DNA of 64,000 nt from assembly GCA_037953745.1 (NCBI GenBank), contig JBAKBP010007675.1:33563-97562 (forward strand), in the 5' to 3' direction. The translations under genes were made by a program, and so were the position numbers. The notes beneath the pieces were generated by a model, which saw only the letters and a list, made by a program, of their open reading frames with translations, ran no database searches and was not told the DNA's origin. The number at the start of each line of letters is the position of its first letter. Position 1 is the stretch's first letter. Positions 21,717 to 32,569 of this stretch are shown here, in pieces. The DNA comes from Lithodes maja. Lineage: Eukaryota; Arthropoda; Malacostraca; Decapoda; Lithodidae.

Positions 21717-23416
21717 CAGCTATTCACACAACACAATACCAGACATTTGGAAGCATGGTATCATCATCACATTCCCCAAACCCAACAAAGACCCCACGCT
21801 ACCCTCCTCGCACCGCCCCATCACACTCCTTTGCTCCCCCTCCAAAGTCATGGAACACCTAGTATTACAACTAATTACACCTGACCTACCCCTAGCTCCA
21901 ACACAACATGGCTTTAGGCCACTGCACTCCACAAACACTCTTCTCACAGACCTTACACAAAGAGCTTTCGACGGCATCAACTCAGCTAGACCACCACACA
22001 GATCACTATTAGCCACGCTCGACATTAGTAAAGCCTTCGATGCCATCCCCCGCCACAACCTAACAAACAAAATCTACAACACAAACATGCACAACAACAC
22101 AAAAAGGTGGCTGGCCAACTTCCTAGCAGGCAGATGTGCACACGTATCTTTTGCCGGTCAGTCATCTAAAATCAGAAACTTTCCAAACGGAGTCCCACAA
22201 GGATCCGTCCTATCGCCCGCACTCTTCAATCTGTACATGCACGATATAACTACACCCAATACGCCCCAAATAAACTTAGCCTACTATGCAGATGACATAA
22301 CACTCACATGCACACACCATGACCCAAAAAGAGCAACAGATCTCCTTCAACCCTATCTCAACACACTACATGGCTGGTGCACTACAAACAGACTTAATCT
22401 AGCCCCAGCCAAATCCACCGCAACCCTGCTCACAAGTTGGACAGGAGAACACGAATACATCCCTCAACTCACCATAAACAACACACCCCTAACACATACA
22501 CACACACCCAAAATCCTAGGAGTAACATATGATACTCATATGACATTCAAACAGCACACCACAAACATTAAAAAGAAAGTGACACCCAGACTTAACGCCC
22601 TCAGGTCACTTGCTCACACAAAATTTGGACACAACAAAGAAACTACCACCACAGTATATAAACAATACATAAGATCAGTGATGGAATACGGAAGCTCAGC
22701 CTGGGCTTCTAACCTAGCTGAAACACATCATAAGACCTTACAGACTATTCAAAACAAAGCCCTGAAGATCATTACAGGTTGCACAGCTACTGCACCCACA
22801 GATCACCTACATCAAGAAACCAAAATCCTCAAAGTCAAAGACCATCTGGACATGAGAGGCACTCAATTCCTGGCAGCAGCCTCCACGAACCAAGACCACC
22901 CACTAAACTACATGGCAACACACCCACAGACACCAAGAAATATCAAAACAACACCCAGCACACGGTATCACACACAATTATTGTCCTCTCTCCCTCCCTG
23001 CCCACCCCGAACCAACTTCCAGAAGCACATCCATACTCATATCTCTCACCGATCCATCCACTCACTCACAGACAACACGCAGCTGCATGCACGACCTCCC
23101 GAAATCCATCCTTCTGAATCCTCCCTTCCTCGCGAGGACAGAGTCCACCTGGCCAGGCTGAGATGCGGACACCATCCAGCTCTCCTGAGCTATCAGAAGA
23201 GACTGGATGACTCCGTTGTCGACGCCTGCCCGGGATGTAACACAGCACCCCATACCATTAAACACATCATAGAAGACTGCATTTCACACAACCACTTACG
23301 CCAACAACACAATTTACACTCAATGAGAGCTCTGTGGGAAAGCCCGATCGTGGCCATGGCCTTCCTCAGGGACTCGGGGCTGTTCGGCCAGGCAGCTTAG
23401 GGAACAACAACAACAA
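21717..23416 (+). pseudogene. LINE A 3' part: reverse transcriptase and zinc knuckle
   Basis: RT domain of LINE A: SSHRPITLLCSPSKVMEHLV, LATLDISKAFDAIPRHNL, NGVPQGSVLSPALFNLYMHD, and the catalytic box AYYADDITLT. A C-terminal Cys/His motif follows (CPGCNTAPHTIKHIIEDC), of the type found in Jockey/I-group LINEs. The frame is open from 21730 to the stop at 23398-23400, which is immediately followed by the 3' tail GGGAACAACAACAACAAC. With the two upstream parts this makes a nearly complete element whose only small lesions are one stop and one frameshift, plus two nested insertions. An additional 5'-truncated copy of this 3' end is at 30583-30970 (minus). Confidence 0.88.
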
Positions 23417-23865
23417 CACCAAGACGACCACGGAGCAGTTTGGGCGCCATCTCCAGCGACCAGTGGTTGGACTTTTCACCAAATTCGAAGAGACCATCTA
23501 CTGTTCATTCCGAGTTGGTAAATTAATCAGCTTTACCAGTGTAATCATTCAACCGTGCATGACACTTATTTTAAGAATAATAACAAAATAATAATCAGTT
23601 CTGAATAGCTTCGAAAATGTAACCCCTCCAATATACGATGACGCTTCTTCATTCTTGGCTGACACTAGACAGCTTAATTCAGCTTAGGAAGTAGCTATGG
23701 GAACCAAAGGGGTAAAGCAATGTCAACTAACCCTATGACTCCCACATAACCTTCCTAATCTGAATCAAATTGTGTAAGAGGGCTAGAATCAAACTACGGC
23801 TACGTATTAACACCGTAGAATGTACAGTCCCGTTCAACGATTTAGTGTCTTTGATAGTGACCGGA
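23417..23865. other. Spacer with dispersed repeat fragment
   Basis: No gene. About 23670-23760 (CAGCTTAGGAAGTAG..GGGGTAAAG..CTTCCTAATCTGAATC) belongs to the small repeat family also present at 56791-56901 and 57105-57195. The last 13 bases (23853-23865, GATAGTGACCGGA) are the 5' target duplication of the next LINE. Confidence 0.5.
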
Positions 23866-25085
23866 GGTTTTAGGAAGGGAAGAGGATGTGTAGATCAGAT
23901 TTTTACCCTGAATTGTGTTGTGGAGAAGTATCTGGAGAAGAAACAAAAGGTGTATGTTGCCTTTATGGACTTGGAGAAGGCCTATGACAGAGTGGATAGA
24001 GAAGGTTTGTGGAAAGTACTTAGAATATACGGAGTAGAGGGCAAGTTGCTGAAAGCAGTGAAGAGCATGTATGAGGGTGCAAAGGCGGCAGTACGTGTGG
24101 AGAGTGAGCAGAGCGAGTTCTTTGACCTGAATGTTGGTTTGAAACAGGGGTGTGTGATGTCCCCGTGGTTGTTTACTGTATATATGGATGGAGTCATGAA
24201 AGAAATACTATCAAGAGCAGTGGATGTTGGTGTATCGCTGAAAAGGGAGGGAATTGAGTGGAAGCTACCTATACTGCTGTTTGCGGATGATACAGTTCTG
24301 ATGAGTGATAATGAATGGGAGTTGCAGGGTCTGGTAAATGAGTTTGGAACAGTGTGCGAAAAATGGAATTTGAAGGTAAATACGGGGAAGAGCAAGGTTA
24401 TGGTCTTCGAAAGGGGTGAAGTCACAGAGTGTGAGGTGAAGCTGAACGGTCAGGCTATGGAGATCGTCAACTCTTTTAAGTATCTGGGCAGTGTGTTGAG
24501 TAAAGATGGGACTATGGATGAAGAGGTGCGGGAGAGGGTACAACAGGGGAAGAGGGTTGTAGGAACGCTAAAAGCAGTAACAAGAAATAGGGTGGTCAGT
24601 ATGGAAGTGAAGAAGTCCTTGCATGACAGTGTGGTAATCCCGACACTGACTTACGGAAGCGAAGCATGGACGTTGGTTGAGAGACTCGGACCAAGAGTGA
24701 GAGCAGTGGAAATGAATCACTTAAGGAGTGCGTGCGGAGTTACATGGAGGGATAGACAGACTAAATTGGAAGTAAGAAGGAGGTGTGGTGTGGAGGTAGA
24801 TGTGCTGGAAAGTGTGAAAAGGAACAACTTGAGATGGTTCGGCCATATGGAACGTATGGAAAGAGAGAGAATGACTAAGAGGGTGTACGAGAGCGAGGTG
24901 GAGGGACAGAGAGGGAGAGGTAGACCGAATATGAGGTGGAAGGATGGAGTGAGGAACTACATGAACGAAGGCGGTGCTGGTTGGGGGGAGGGGCGTCGAC
25001 TAACCTGGGACAGAGGTGCATGGGGGCGGTTCGTTCGTGGCCACCCCTTCGGGGATCACGGCGTCAGGCAATAGATAGATAGATA
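23866..25085 (+). mobile_element. 5'-truncated RTE-like LINE, RT frame open, (GATA)n tail
   Basis: Begins inside the RT (GFRKGRGCVDQIFTL). It carries VAFMDLEKAYDRVDREGLWK, LNVGLKQGCVMSPWLF, the catalytic LLFADDTVLMSD and the thumb (YLGSVLSKDG). The C-terminal domain follows (RNNLRWFGHMERMERERM). The frame is open to TAG at 25072-25074, so the truncated protein has no internal lesion. The element ends in ATAGATAGATAG. It is flanked by GATAGTGACCGGA at 23853-23865 and 25086-25098, a 13-bp target duplication proving a bona fide retrotransposition junction. RTE-type assignment rests on motif style and a microsatellite tail. The open frame upstream of 23866 is host DNA, not part of the protein. 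Confidence 0.88.
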
Positions 25086-25098
25086 GATAGTGACCGGA

Positions 25099-26240
25099 CA
25101 ACTCAACCAGTAAATCATTTCAACCAGTAGCTCTCAACCAGTGCCAACACACCTAAAATATAGTCGATTATAGTTCAGCTGACGGTAAATGGAATTAATT
25201 GATTTATCGATACTTAATGGAAACATGAGAAAATAATGAGCCTCTGCGTTATATTAAGAGGGTAGCTACTTCAAATAGAACACGAAAAACAAGACAAATA
25301 CATACGCTTGGGAATAAAATGCGAATGGGGAGGATCAAAAAGGAAAATAACATATATCGATACAAACACTTGGTAATAGCCAAGTAATCAAGATATAACA
25401 AATTACCGATAGCTGGATAACAAACACACTATACTATACTCTGTTTCATTTCATCTGACGGTAAATTGAATTCCTTAGCAGCTCATTTCTCGATACTTAA
25501 TGGTAAAATATCAAACCACTAGGTCTCTGCATAATTTTAAGGCCAAGTTTATATAATTAGCACCATATTTCACTACAAAATATTCAAAATAACTGGGAAA
25601 TCTTGATGGGAACTATGCAAATTACCGATAGCTAAATAAGAAACACTATAATACTAGATTAGGTTATGGTAAGTAAAGTTAGGTTAAGGGGGAGGCAGAT
25701 GGTTTTTCTCCCTCATGTTTAGCCCCATTGTCTATGAGATAGCCTACATTCCAAGAAACTCACTTAGATCCATTATGAGCCCTCGAACACCTTAAACGGA
25801 CCTAACAATTTAAGGAGTATGTAACAAAAATTGTATGCCCTAGAAATGTTACCCCGTGAAAAACAAGAAAACCTCGCCTTAATACATCCACAGAAAATGG
25901 GATGCCCTACCTCAGCCCTCATTATCCATCAGGGGGAGGTACCCCACCTTCACCTCATAGACCTCTGAAAGCTAACCCACTACGCTGCCATGGCCACCAT
26001 AAGCTGCATAAATTGCCTAACGTTTGCCAAAATATAGAGTAAGAAAGCGTTCTTAAATATTGAGTAGAATCAATTTTCCGAACACAAAAACAAAAAAAGT
26101 GTCTACCCTCTCTATGAAGAGTTTATGCCACACTATGCAATTCGTGAGGCCCCAGACCAACACACTATCATCACTTGTCATCAACTTCAAGTGCACCTCC
26201 TCGACACTCTTATCCACAAACCTTTAGTGCTGTTCTGTGA
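25099..26240. repeat. Diverged repeats and MITE scrap, no gene
   Basis: Two diverged tandem segments (about 25180-25420 and 25455-25650) share CTGACGGTAAAT..GAATT, TCGATACTTAATGG and CAAATTACCGATAGCT. A related block lies at about 27950-28360. At 25686-25735 a fragment of the TTAA MITE end (TTAAGGGGGAGG..CTCCCTCATGTTTAGCCCC) is present. The rest shows nothing recognisable. Confidence 0.5.
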
Positions 26241-26883
26241 AATTTACACGACGAGCTGGACACATTATGTTAGAAGCACTGCTAAGAATGCCTCTAAAAA
26301 ACTGGGACTCCTGTACAGAGTTCGAGAATTCTTCACTGACGAGCAGTTGGCCTTGATATATAAAAGTTATGTGCGTTCTCATATGGATTACTGTTCACCT
26401 CTGTGGAGTGGAAGTGGAGTGGTTGCATTGAGGCAGTTGGACAAAATTCAAAATAAAGCTATTAGATTAATCAATAACCCTGCAATCACACAGGACCTTC
26501 CTACATTATCCATACGAAGAAACGTTGCATCCCTTGCATTATTCTACAGATATTTTCACAGCAATTGTTCCGAGGAACTTGCTTCAATTGTGCCGCCTCT
26601 CCACATCTTTCCCCGTAGAACCAGGGCAGCTGAGAGCGCCCATGAATTTACACTTTCTCCTCCACAATGCAGAACTTCTGCTTATCAAAATTAATTTATC
26701 CCTAGAACTACTACTCTTTGGAATTCACTTCCCTCGAGTTGCTTTCCACAAACTTACAATCTACAAAAGTTTAAATCCAGTTGTTACAAACATTTTATAA
26801 ATGGAAGATGCCTTAAGGCACATGGACCTTTTTGTTTTATCTGTGTTTTTCCTTCCTCCGTTCATTGTCTCTTATATAAAAAA

Positions 26884-26900
<17 letters not shown>
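26241..26900 (+). pseudogene. 5'-truncated Jockey-like LINE 3' end (RT thumb)
   Basis: Encodes the thumb and C-terminal tail of an RT: AKNASKKLGLLYRVREFF, YVRSHMDYCSPLWSG, LDKIQNKAIRLINNP, SIRRNVASLALFYRYFHSNC. There is one in-frame TAA at 26693-26695, after which the same frame continues (TTTLWNSLPSSCFPQ..LQKFKSSCYKHFI). It ends in an A run at 26879. The motif order matches the LINE at 42069-44472, so the two are relatives. Confidence 0.75.
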
Positions 26901-26923
<23 letters not shown>

Positions 26924-26926
26924 TTT
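26879..26926. repeat. A run followed by (TA)n
   Basis: About 22 A, then about 13 TA repeats, directly at the LINE 3' end; likely the poly(A) tail plus later expansion. Confidence 0.9.
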
Positions 26927-27484
26927 TCACTTACCATCATAAGCTTAGGTGCTCTCAACATTCTTCCAACAGCAGCTCATCGTTACCTGAAAATGGAAGA
27001 GAAGAGGTTAGTTGTATTATATATTATAATATTTGTGCAATCCAAAAATGTTTATCTTGACAGTATAATTACACGACTACTAACATTCAACTATAGTTAC
27101 TATCACATACATTGTTAGAACAACGTACTGTAGCAGTAGCAAAAAGCAAACTTATGAAATTGAATTTTAATAACGATTCAGACCTACCTACCTTCCTACC
27201 TACCTAGATAGATAGATAGATAGATATAGATAGATAAATAGATAGATGGATGGATAGATAGATAGAGAGAGAAAGAGATAAAGAGGTAGCCCGATATAAA
27301 ATGCTAACTGGCGAAGTAATGAAGCTATCACTTCCATACCAGCACGGACTCCTGAACATATCTCAAGGGAGGCACATCCGTAACGACAGGAAAATAGGTG
27401 AAATAATTTAGTACCATGGCGCTTTTTTCTTAATTTTACAACGGCTTTCATTACGCGATTAATAGAGCCTGTGTGAGAGTCAAA
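26927..27484. other. Non-coding with GATA microsatellite
   Basis: CTAC and GATAGATA / GAGA repeats at about 27183-27275; otherwise nothing recognisable. Confidence 0.5.
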
Positions 27485-27900
27485 GGGTTAAGGGGGCCCA
27501 CTCGCTTTTTTTTTATCTTTCTCTCCCTCTCTCTTTGGCTTGTATCCATTCGCCCCACTCAGCCTATTGTTTTAAGACGTTTACCCCCATCTAGGTGTCA
27601 ATATTTTCCTGGCGAGCAGTAGCTTTATATTTGTTTATTTATTATTCTATTAGTTTGGTCCCTAGATCTCCATCAAGCTTTAAAAAAAAAAAAATAAAAA
27701 AAAAAAAAAAAAAAAAATCGGTAGAAAAATGACCCGGTAGGAAGCCGAAAACGGCACGAAAGGTCTTAAAATTGACAAATAAATGGCGCAAAAGGTCTTA
27801 AAATCGCCAAACTGATGGGGCGAATGTCATACAAATTCAAAACTAATGGGCCTAAACATGAGAGAGAAAGGGGTCCATAATAATTAAAACCCTGAAGCTT
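27485..27900. mobile_element. TTAA MITE copy, composite and expanded
   Basis: Begins TTAAGGGGGCCC and carries the family phrases GCCCCACTCAGCC, TTTTAAGACGTTTACCCC, CCTGGCGAGCAGTAGC, TTTGGTCCCTAGATCTCC, a long A run, CGGTAGAAAAATGACCCGG, and AATGGCGCAAAAGGTC. The order suggests two overlapping partial copies. No ORF. Confidence 0.6.
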
Positions 27901-28371
27901 TACCTGGAGATGCCTGCCATTATACTCAATGTTCAGTAACCTAGCGGAAAGTTTAGTACCTTAGCAGCTGACTTGTTGGATATTTAATGGAATAATATGA
28001 GACTAAATGCCTCTACATTATACTAACGTACAGTTTTCATAATTACCAACATGTTTCGCATCGTAATAGCTGGGTAAACAAGCTAGAAACATGGCATATA
28101 CAACAAAGAAATATATATATAATATTATATTAAACAGTCAATCAAAGTACCATGACCCTAGCCACTTAACATAGACAACTAAAACATATATAACACATAC
28201 ATAAACTTGGAAGTACAAAGAAATAACAAAAGGAAAAATACGAATGAAAAGGAGAAATGAAAACAAACACTAATGCCTAAGGAAAGCAAAGGCAGTACCG
28301 GTACAACAAATATCAGATATAAGATAAATAAATAATCCGAATAATGACTTGGGCCGGACGAGGCTACTTAA
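27901..28371. other. Non-coding, diverged repeat
   Basis: Related to 25180-25650 (TTAGCAGCTGACTTG, TATTTAATGG, ATGAGACTAAATGCCTCT). No coding support. Confidence 0.4.
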
Positions 28372-28586
28372 CCCTGTCATGCATTTATGACGCAGAGGTT
28401 GCCAGATTAGCAATAAGAAATAGAGTTCTCTCACCTCTCCAAACTTAGTTTTCTGCCCACAGCTAACTCAAAGACAACTGCAGAGGTTGAAGTAACTAAA
28501 CTAAAGGTTTCTAAATACCCCTGATGGTAACAATGGCTTTAAAGTATCCCTAATAGGCTCAAAATCGCGTCATATGTAGGAGAGGG
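28372..28586. mobile_element. TTAA-flanked MITE (CCCTTTCACG-type termini)
   Basis: 215 bp with TTAA on both sides (28368-28371 and 28587-28590). Termini are inverted: CCCTGTCATGCATTTATGACGC on the left against the complement of GCGTCATATGTAGGAGAGGG on the right. CCC termini at TTAA targets are the piggyBac hallmark. Inside are GCAGAGGTTGCCAGATTAGC and CAACTGCAGAGGTTGAAGT. No ORF. Confidence 0.85.
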
Positions 28587-28667
28587 TTAAGATGCGTGTC
28601 GGGGTCTCTCACTCAAAGCTATATTTGTAGCCACGTACTGTATATACGGGGGAACAGGTGGACAGCA

Positions 28668-28668
<1 letters not shown>

Positions 28669-28745
<77 letters not shown>
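28669..28745. repeat. (GA)n microsatellite
   Basis: About 38 uninterrupted GA repeats. Confidence 0.97.
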
Positions 28746-28749
<4 letters not shown>

Positions 28750-28785
28750 AGAGGGAGAGAGGTACACACATACTTTACGATTTAA

Positions 28786-29222
28786 CCCTTTCACGCTCAT
28801 ATGACGCAGAGGTTGCCAGATTAGCAATAAGAAATAGAGTTCTCTCACTTTTATAATTACCTCTCCAAAATTAGTGTTCTGCCCACAGCTAACTCAAAGA
28901 CAACTGCAGAGGTTGAAGTAACTAAACTAAAGGTTTATAAATACCCCTGATGGTAACAAAGGCTTTAAAGTATCCCCAATAGGCTCAACACAGCTAACTC
29001 AAAGACAACTGCAGAGGTTGAAGTAACTAAACTAAAGGTTTCTAAATACCCCTGATGGTAACAAAGGCTTTAAAGTATCCCCAATAGGCTCAACACAGCT
29101 AACTCAAAGACAACTGCAGAGGTTGAAGTAACTAAACTAAAGGTTTCTAAATACCCCTGATGGTAACAAAGGCTTTAAAGTATCCCCAATAGGCTCAAAG
29201 TCGCGTCATATGTCTGAGAGGG
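28786..29222. mobile_element. TTAA MITE, internally triplicated copy
   Basis: Same termini (CCCTTTCACGCTCATATGACGC .. GCGTCATATGTCTGAGAGGG) and TTAA at 28782-28785 and 29223-29226. An internal block of about 108 bp, starting ACAGCTAACTCAAAGACAAC, is present three times in tandem. The element at 28372-28586 has it once. Confidence 0.88.
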
Positions 29223-29414
29223 TTAAACGAGGTGGATAGCAAATACTATTAGTAGAGATATCAGAACCGCAAATAGAGACAAATGGAAGTAAAGGATAGC
29301 ACAGGAGAGAGAGAGAGAGAGAGTGATCCATAGACATATTGCATTGATAGATGAGAGAATAACATTGCTATTCCAACTGAAAAAGACCCTTCCGGAGCCA
29401 TAAGGGTAGATTAA

Positions 29415-29700
29415 GGGGAGATTTTTAGTTTGTTCCCTAGACCTCCATCAACCTTAGAATCACAGCCCCTGGACCCCCTTTCAAGATAAATTGGTAAATG
29501 TTATCGGTAGACAAATGTCCCGTGGTTCCTCTTAAATTACAGGCTCGCTGTCGCTCTCCAGGAAAAAATTGACAACTAAATGGCACGAAAGGTCTTAATA
29601 TTGACAGATGTGGGGCGAAAGTTCCTAAAATCGCCAAAACTAATGGGGCGAACGTCATAAAATCTCAAAAGCAATGAGGCTAAACACGAGGCAGAGCTGG
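29415..29700. mobile_element. TTAA MITE copy (GGGGAG family), right end lost
   Basis: Starts TTAA|GGGGAGATTTTTAG at 29411. It contains TATCGGTAGACAAATGTCCCG, CTCGCTGTCGCTCTCCAGG and AATGGCACGAAAGGTC phrases, and ends near GGCTAAACACGAGGCAG where the next element begins. It sits in the spacer of the inverted pair of CCCTTTCACG MITEs. Confidence 0.7.
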
Positions 29701-29717
29701 GTCCAGAAAAAACAAAT

Positions 29718-30154
29718 CCCTCTCACGTTTTTTACGCAATTTTGAGCCTATTAGGGATACTTTAAAGCCTTTGTTACCATCAGGGGTATTTAGAAACCTT
29801 TAGTTTAGTTACTTCAACCTCTGCAGTTGTCTTTGAGTTAGCTGTGTTGAGCCTATTGGGGATACTTTAAAGCCTTTGTTACCATCAGGGGTATTTAGAA
29901 ACCTTTAGTTTAGTTACTTCAACCTCTGCAGTTGTCTTTGAGTTAGCTGTGTTGAGCCTATTGGGGATACTTTAAAGCCTTTGTTACCATCAGGGGTATT
30001 TAGAAACCTTTAGTTTAGTTACTTCAACCTCTGCAGTTGTCTTTGAGTTAGCTGTGGGCAGAAAACTAATTTTGGAGAGGTAATTATAAGAGTGAGAGAA
30101 CTCTATTTATTATTGCTAATCTGGCAACCTCTGCGTCATAAAAACGTGAAAGGG
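29718..30154. mobile_element. TTAA MITE, triplicated copy, inverted
   Basis: Reverse complement of 28786-29222, with the same internal triplication. The right end is CGTGAAAGGG followed by TTAA (30155-30158). The left end is CCCTCTCACG but is preceded by CAAAT rather than TTAA, so the left target duplication is altered. Confidence 0.85.
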
Positions 30155-30158
30155 TTAA

Positions 30159-30571
30159 TACAATCTAAGTTGGGCTTTTTCAGTATGCTTCGCGCAAAAA
30201 GAAAAAAAAATGAGAGAGAGAGACAGAAAGAGTGAGTGAGAGTGAGAGAGAGAGAAAGAGATATATAAAGAGAGATAGACGGATATATACAGTATATATA
30301 AAGATATAATCCATACCCCTTCTACTATCCCCTACCAACCCCTCCCCCATGCCACTCTCCTCGCAATAAACTTCCCCTAAAAAAAAAAAAAAAAAAAATC
30401 CCCGCTGTGCTCATTTGTTAGCGAGGTCCTTACGGCCAATAAAACCACCTGAACCCACAGCCTATAAACCCAGGTTCACAAAACCCACCCTACAGTACAG
30501 TCGGGTTCTGTAGTTCGTCCACAACCAATGCACTGGTCCGAAATCAAGGGCACGAAAAAGGTATACGAAAA
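30159..30571. other. Non-coding with GA-rich tract and A run
   Basis: GA-rich 30213-30265, A run at about 30379-30398, AT microsatellite scraps. Nothing coding recognised. Confidence 0.4.
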
Positions 30572-30582
30572 GGTATGCAAAG

Positions 30583-30970
30583 TTGTTGTTGTTGTTGTTG
30601 TTCCCTAAGCTGCCTGGCCGAACAGCCCCGAGTCCCTGAGGAAGGCCATGGCCACGGTCGGGCTTTCCCACAGAGCTCTCAGAGTGTAAATTGTGTTGTT
30701 GGCGTAAGTGGTTGTGTGAAATGCAGTCTTCTATGATGTGTTTAATGGTATGGGGTGCTGTGTTACAACCCGGGCAGGTGTCGACGGCGGAGTCATCCAG
30801 TCTCTTCTGATAGCTCAGAAGAGCCGGATGGTGTCCGCATCTCAGCCTGGCCAGGTGGACTCTGTCCTCGCGAGGAAGGGAGGATTCAGAAGGATGGATT
30901 TCGGGAGGTCGTGCTTGCAGCTGCGTGTTGTCTATGAGTGAGTGGATGGAACGGTGAGTGCTATGAGTAT
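30583..30970 (-). mobile_element. LINE A, 5'-truncated 3'-end copy
   Basis: The reverse complement matches the last 390 bp or so of LINE A: the CPGC..HTIKHIIEDC region, the stop, then GGGAACAACAACAAC (here as TTGTTGTTCCC). Target duplication GGTATGCAAAG is present at 30572-30582 and 30971-30981. High similarity suggests recent LINE A activity. Confidence 0.9.
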
Positions 30971-31014
30971 GGTATGCAAAGTATATATGTGTAGTGATTT
31001 AAGAACACAACACA

Positions 31015-31100
31015 AAATGCGCGCACACATGCGCACACACACGCACGCGCACACACACGCACGCGCACACACACACACACACACGCACACACACAAACAT
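31015..31100. repeat. ACGC/AC microsatellite
   Basis: Alternating ACACGCACGCGC and ACACAC repeats. Confidence 0.9.
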
Positions 31101-31171
31101 AGCAAACAAACATTAACATCCCACAACTTGAGACTCTCTCCGTAAGCAAACACACTTCACCTGGCACATTG

Positions 31172-31556
31172 AAGGCAGACACAAACACTAATCCTGTATT
31201 CAGCGAGGGTTGATCAAACACCGCATTATAAAACCTGGGTGACAATTGATGGCAGACACAAACACTAATCCTGTATTCAGCGAGGGTTGATCAAACACCG
31301 CATTATAAAACCTGGGTGACAATTGATGGCAGACACAAACACTAATCCTGTATTCAGCGAGGGTTGATCAAACACCGCATTATAAAACCTGGGTGACAAT
31401 TGATGGCAGACACAAACACTAATCCTGTATTCAGCGAGGGTTGATCAAACACCGCATTATAAAACCTGGGTGACAATTGAAGGCAGACACAAACACTAAT
31501 CCTGTATTCAGCGAGGGTTGATCAAACACCGCATTATAAAACCTGGGTGACAATCG
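31172..31556. repeat. 77-bp tandem repeat, 5 copies
   Basis: Unit starting GGCAGACACAAACACTAATC recurs at 31174, 31251, 31328, 31405 and 31482; copies are almost identical. No gene content. Confidence 0.96.
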
Positions 31557-32196
31557 GCTTTTGGCAATTATTATGTATCCTTTTTACTTATTTATATCCT
31601 CTTTATATCCTTTTGACTTAGCCGTTCACAGAAACCACATGTCTGACATTATTCGTCGGATTTCACGCGCGCACTCACCCACTCTCTCTCTCTCATACAC
31701 ACACACATACAAACACACACACAATGGCTCCACAATTTATTATAAGTGACTGTAGAATAATAGTCAAGAGTACACCCCCTCACAAGCCCCCCCCCCCCCC
31801 CCCCATCACAAGTGAGTGATTGAGTATCTGTGAATGAGTGAACGAGTGCGTATATGTGTGAGTGAATGGCCTCCTCAACCACTTATACTTGCACCTTGTT
31901 TGTTAACGTAGCTGCTTATGATGCACTTTCCAGTCCATAGATTTCTATACTCCCTGTTTTTACCACAAATTATAAATTATCTTTGGGCTGGCGCATCAGC
32001 AGTGTATGGCTTCCGTGGACCCTGACCTACTACTTAGCTCTGGGGTCTGGGAAGCCTACCAGGTAAGAATGAGTATATGTGAGTGAATGAATGAATGTGA
32101 GCGAGTGAGTGTGCATGTATATGAGAGAGTGAATGAGTGTTTGTGAGTGAGTGAATGAGAGTGTGGAAAGGTGGAGCAGGTAAAGTACCTTACTGT
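31557..32196. other. Non-coding, microsatellite-rich
   Basis: CT/AC repeats at 31681-31722, a C16 run at about 31789-31804, and TGAGTGAATGAG-type repeats on both sides (31806-31866 and 32068-32165). No gene. Confidence 0.5.
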
Positions 32197-32312
<116 letters not shown>

Positions 32313-32569
32313 GGTATGCTGTATTTGATTTTGGTAATATGATACTACCCCCCCTCCCCCCCCCCCCCATTTCCTCACCTGCTGTAGGGGTATACTACAC
32401 ACAGACTGATATATACACACACACAGCAACACACTTATACACACACACTTACATGCACACAAATACACTATTAAGCATACACATGCTTACACAAGTGCAC
32501 GCATACCTAGGCCTATATACGCATATGCATGAACACTTACACATTCACATAAACGCACACAGTCATTTA

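Noticed and set aside
23770..23865. Upstream extension of the RTE-like ORF
   Set aside because: The target-site duplication ends at 23865, so the open frame before it is host DNA fused by chance.
26801..27118. ORF with poly-Lys and Ile-Tyr repeats
   Set aside because: Runs through the poly(A) tail and TA microsatellite of a LINE fragment.
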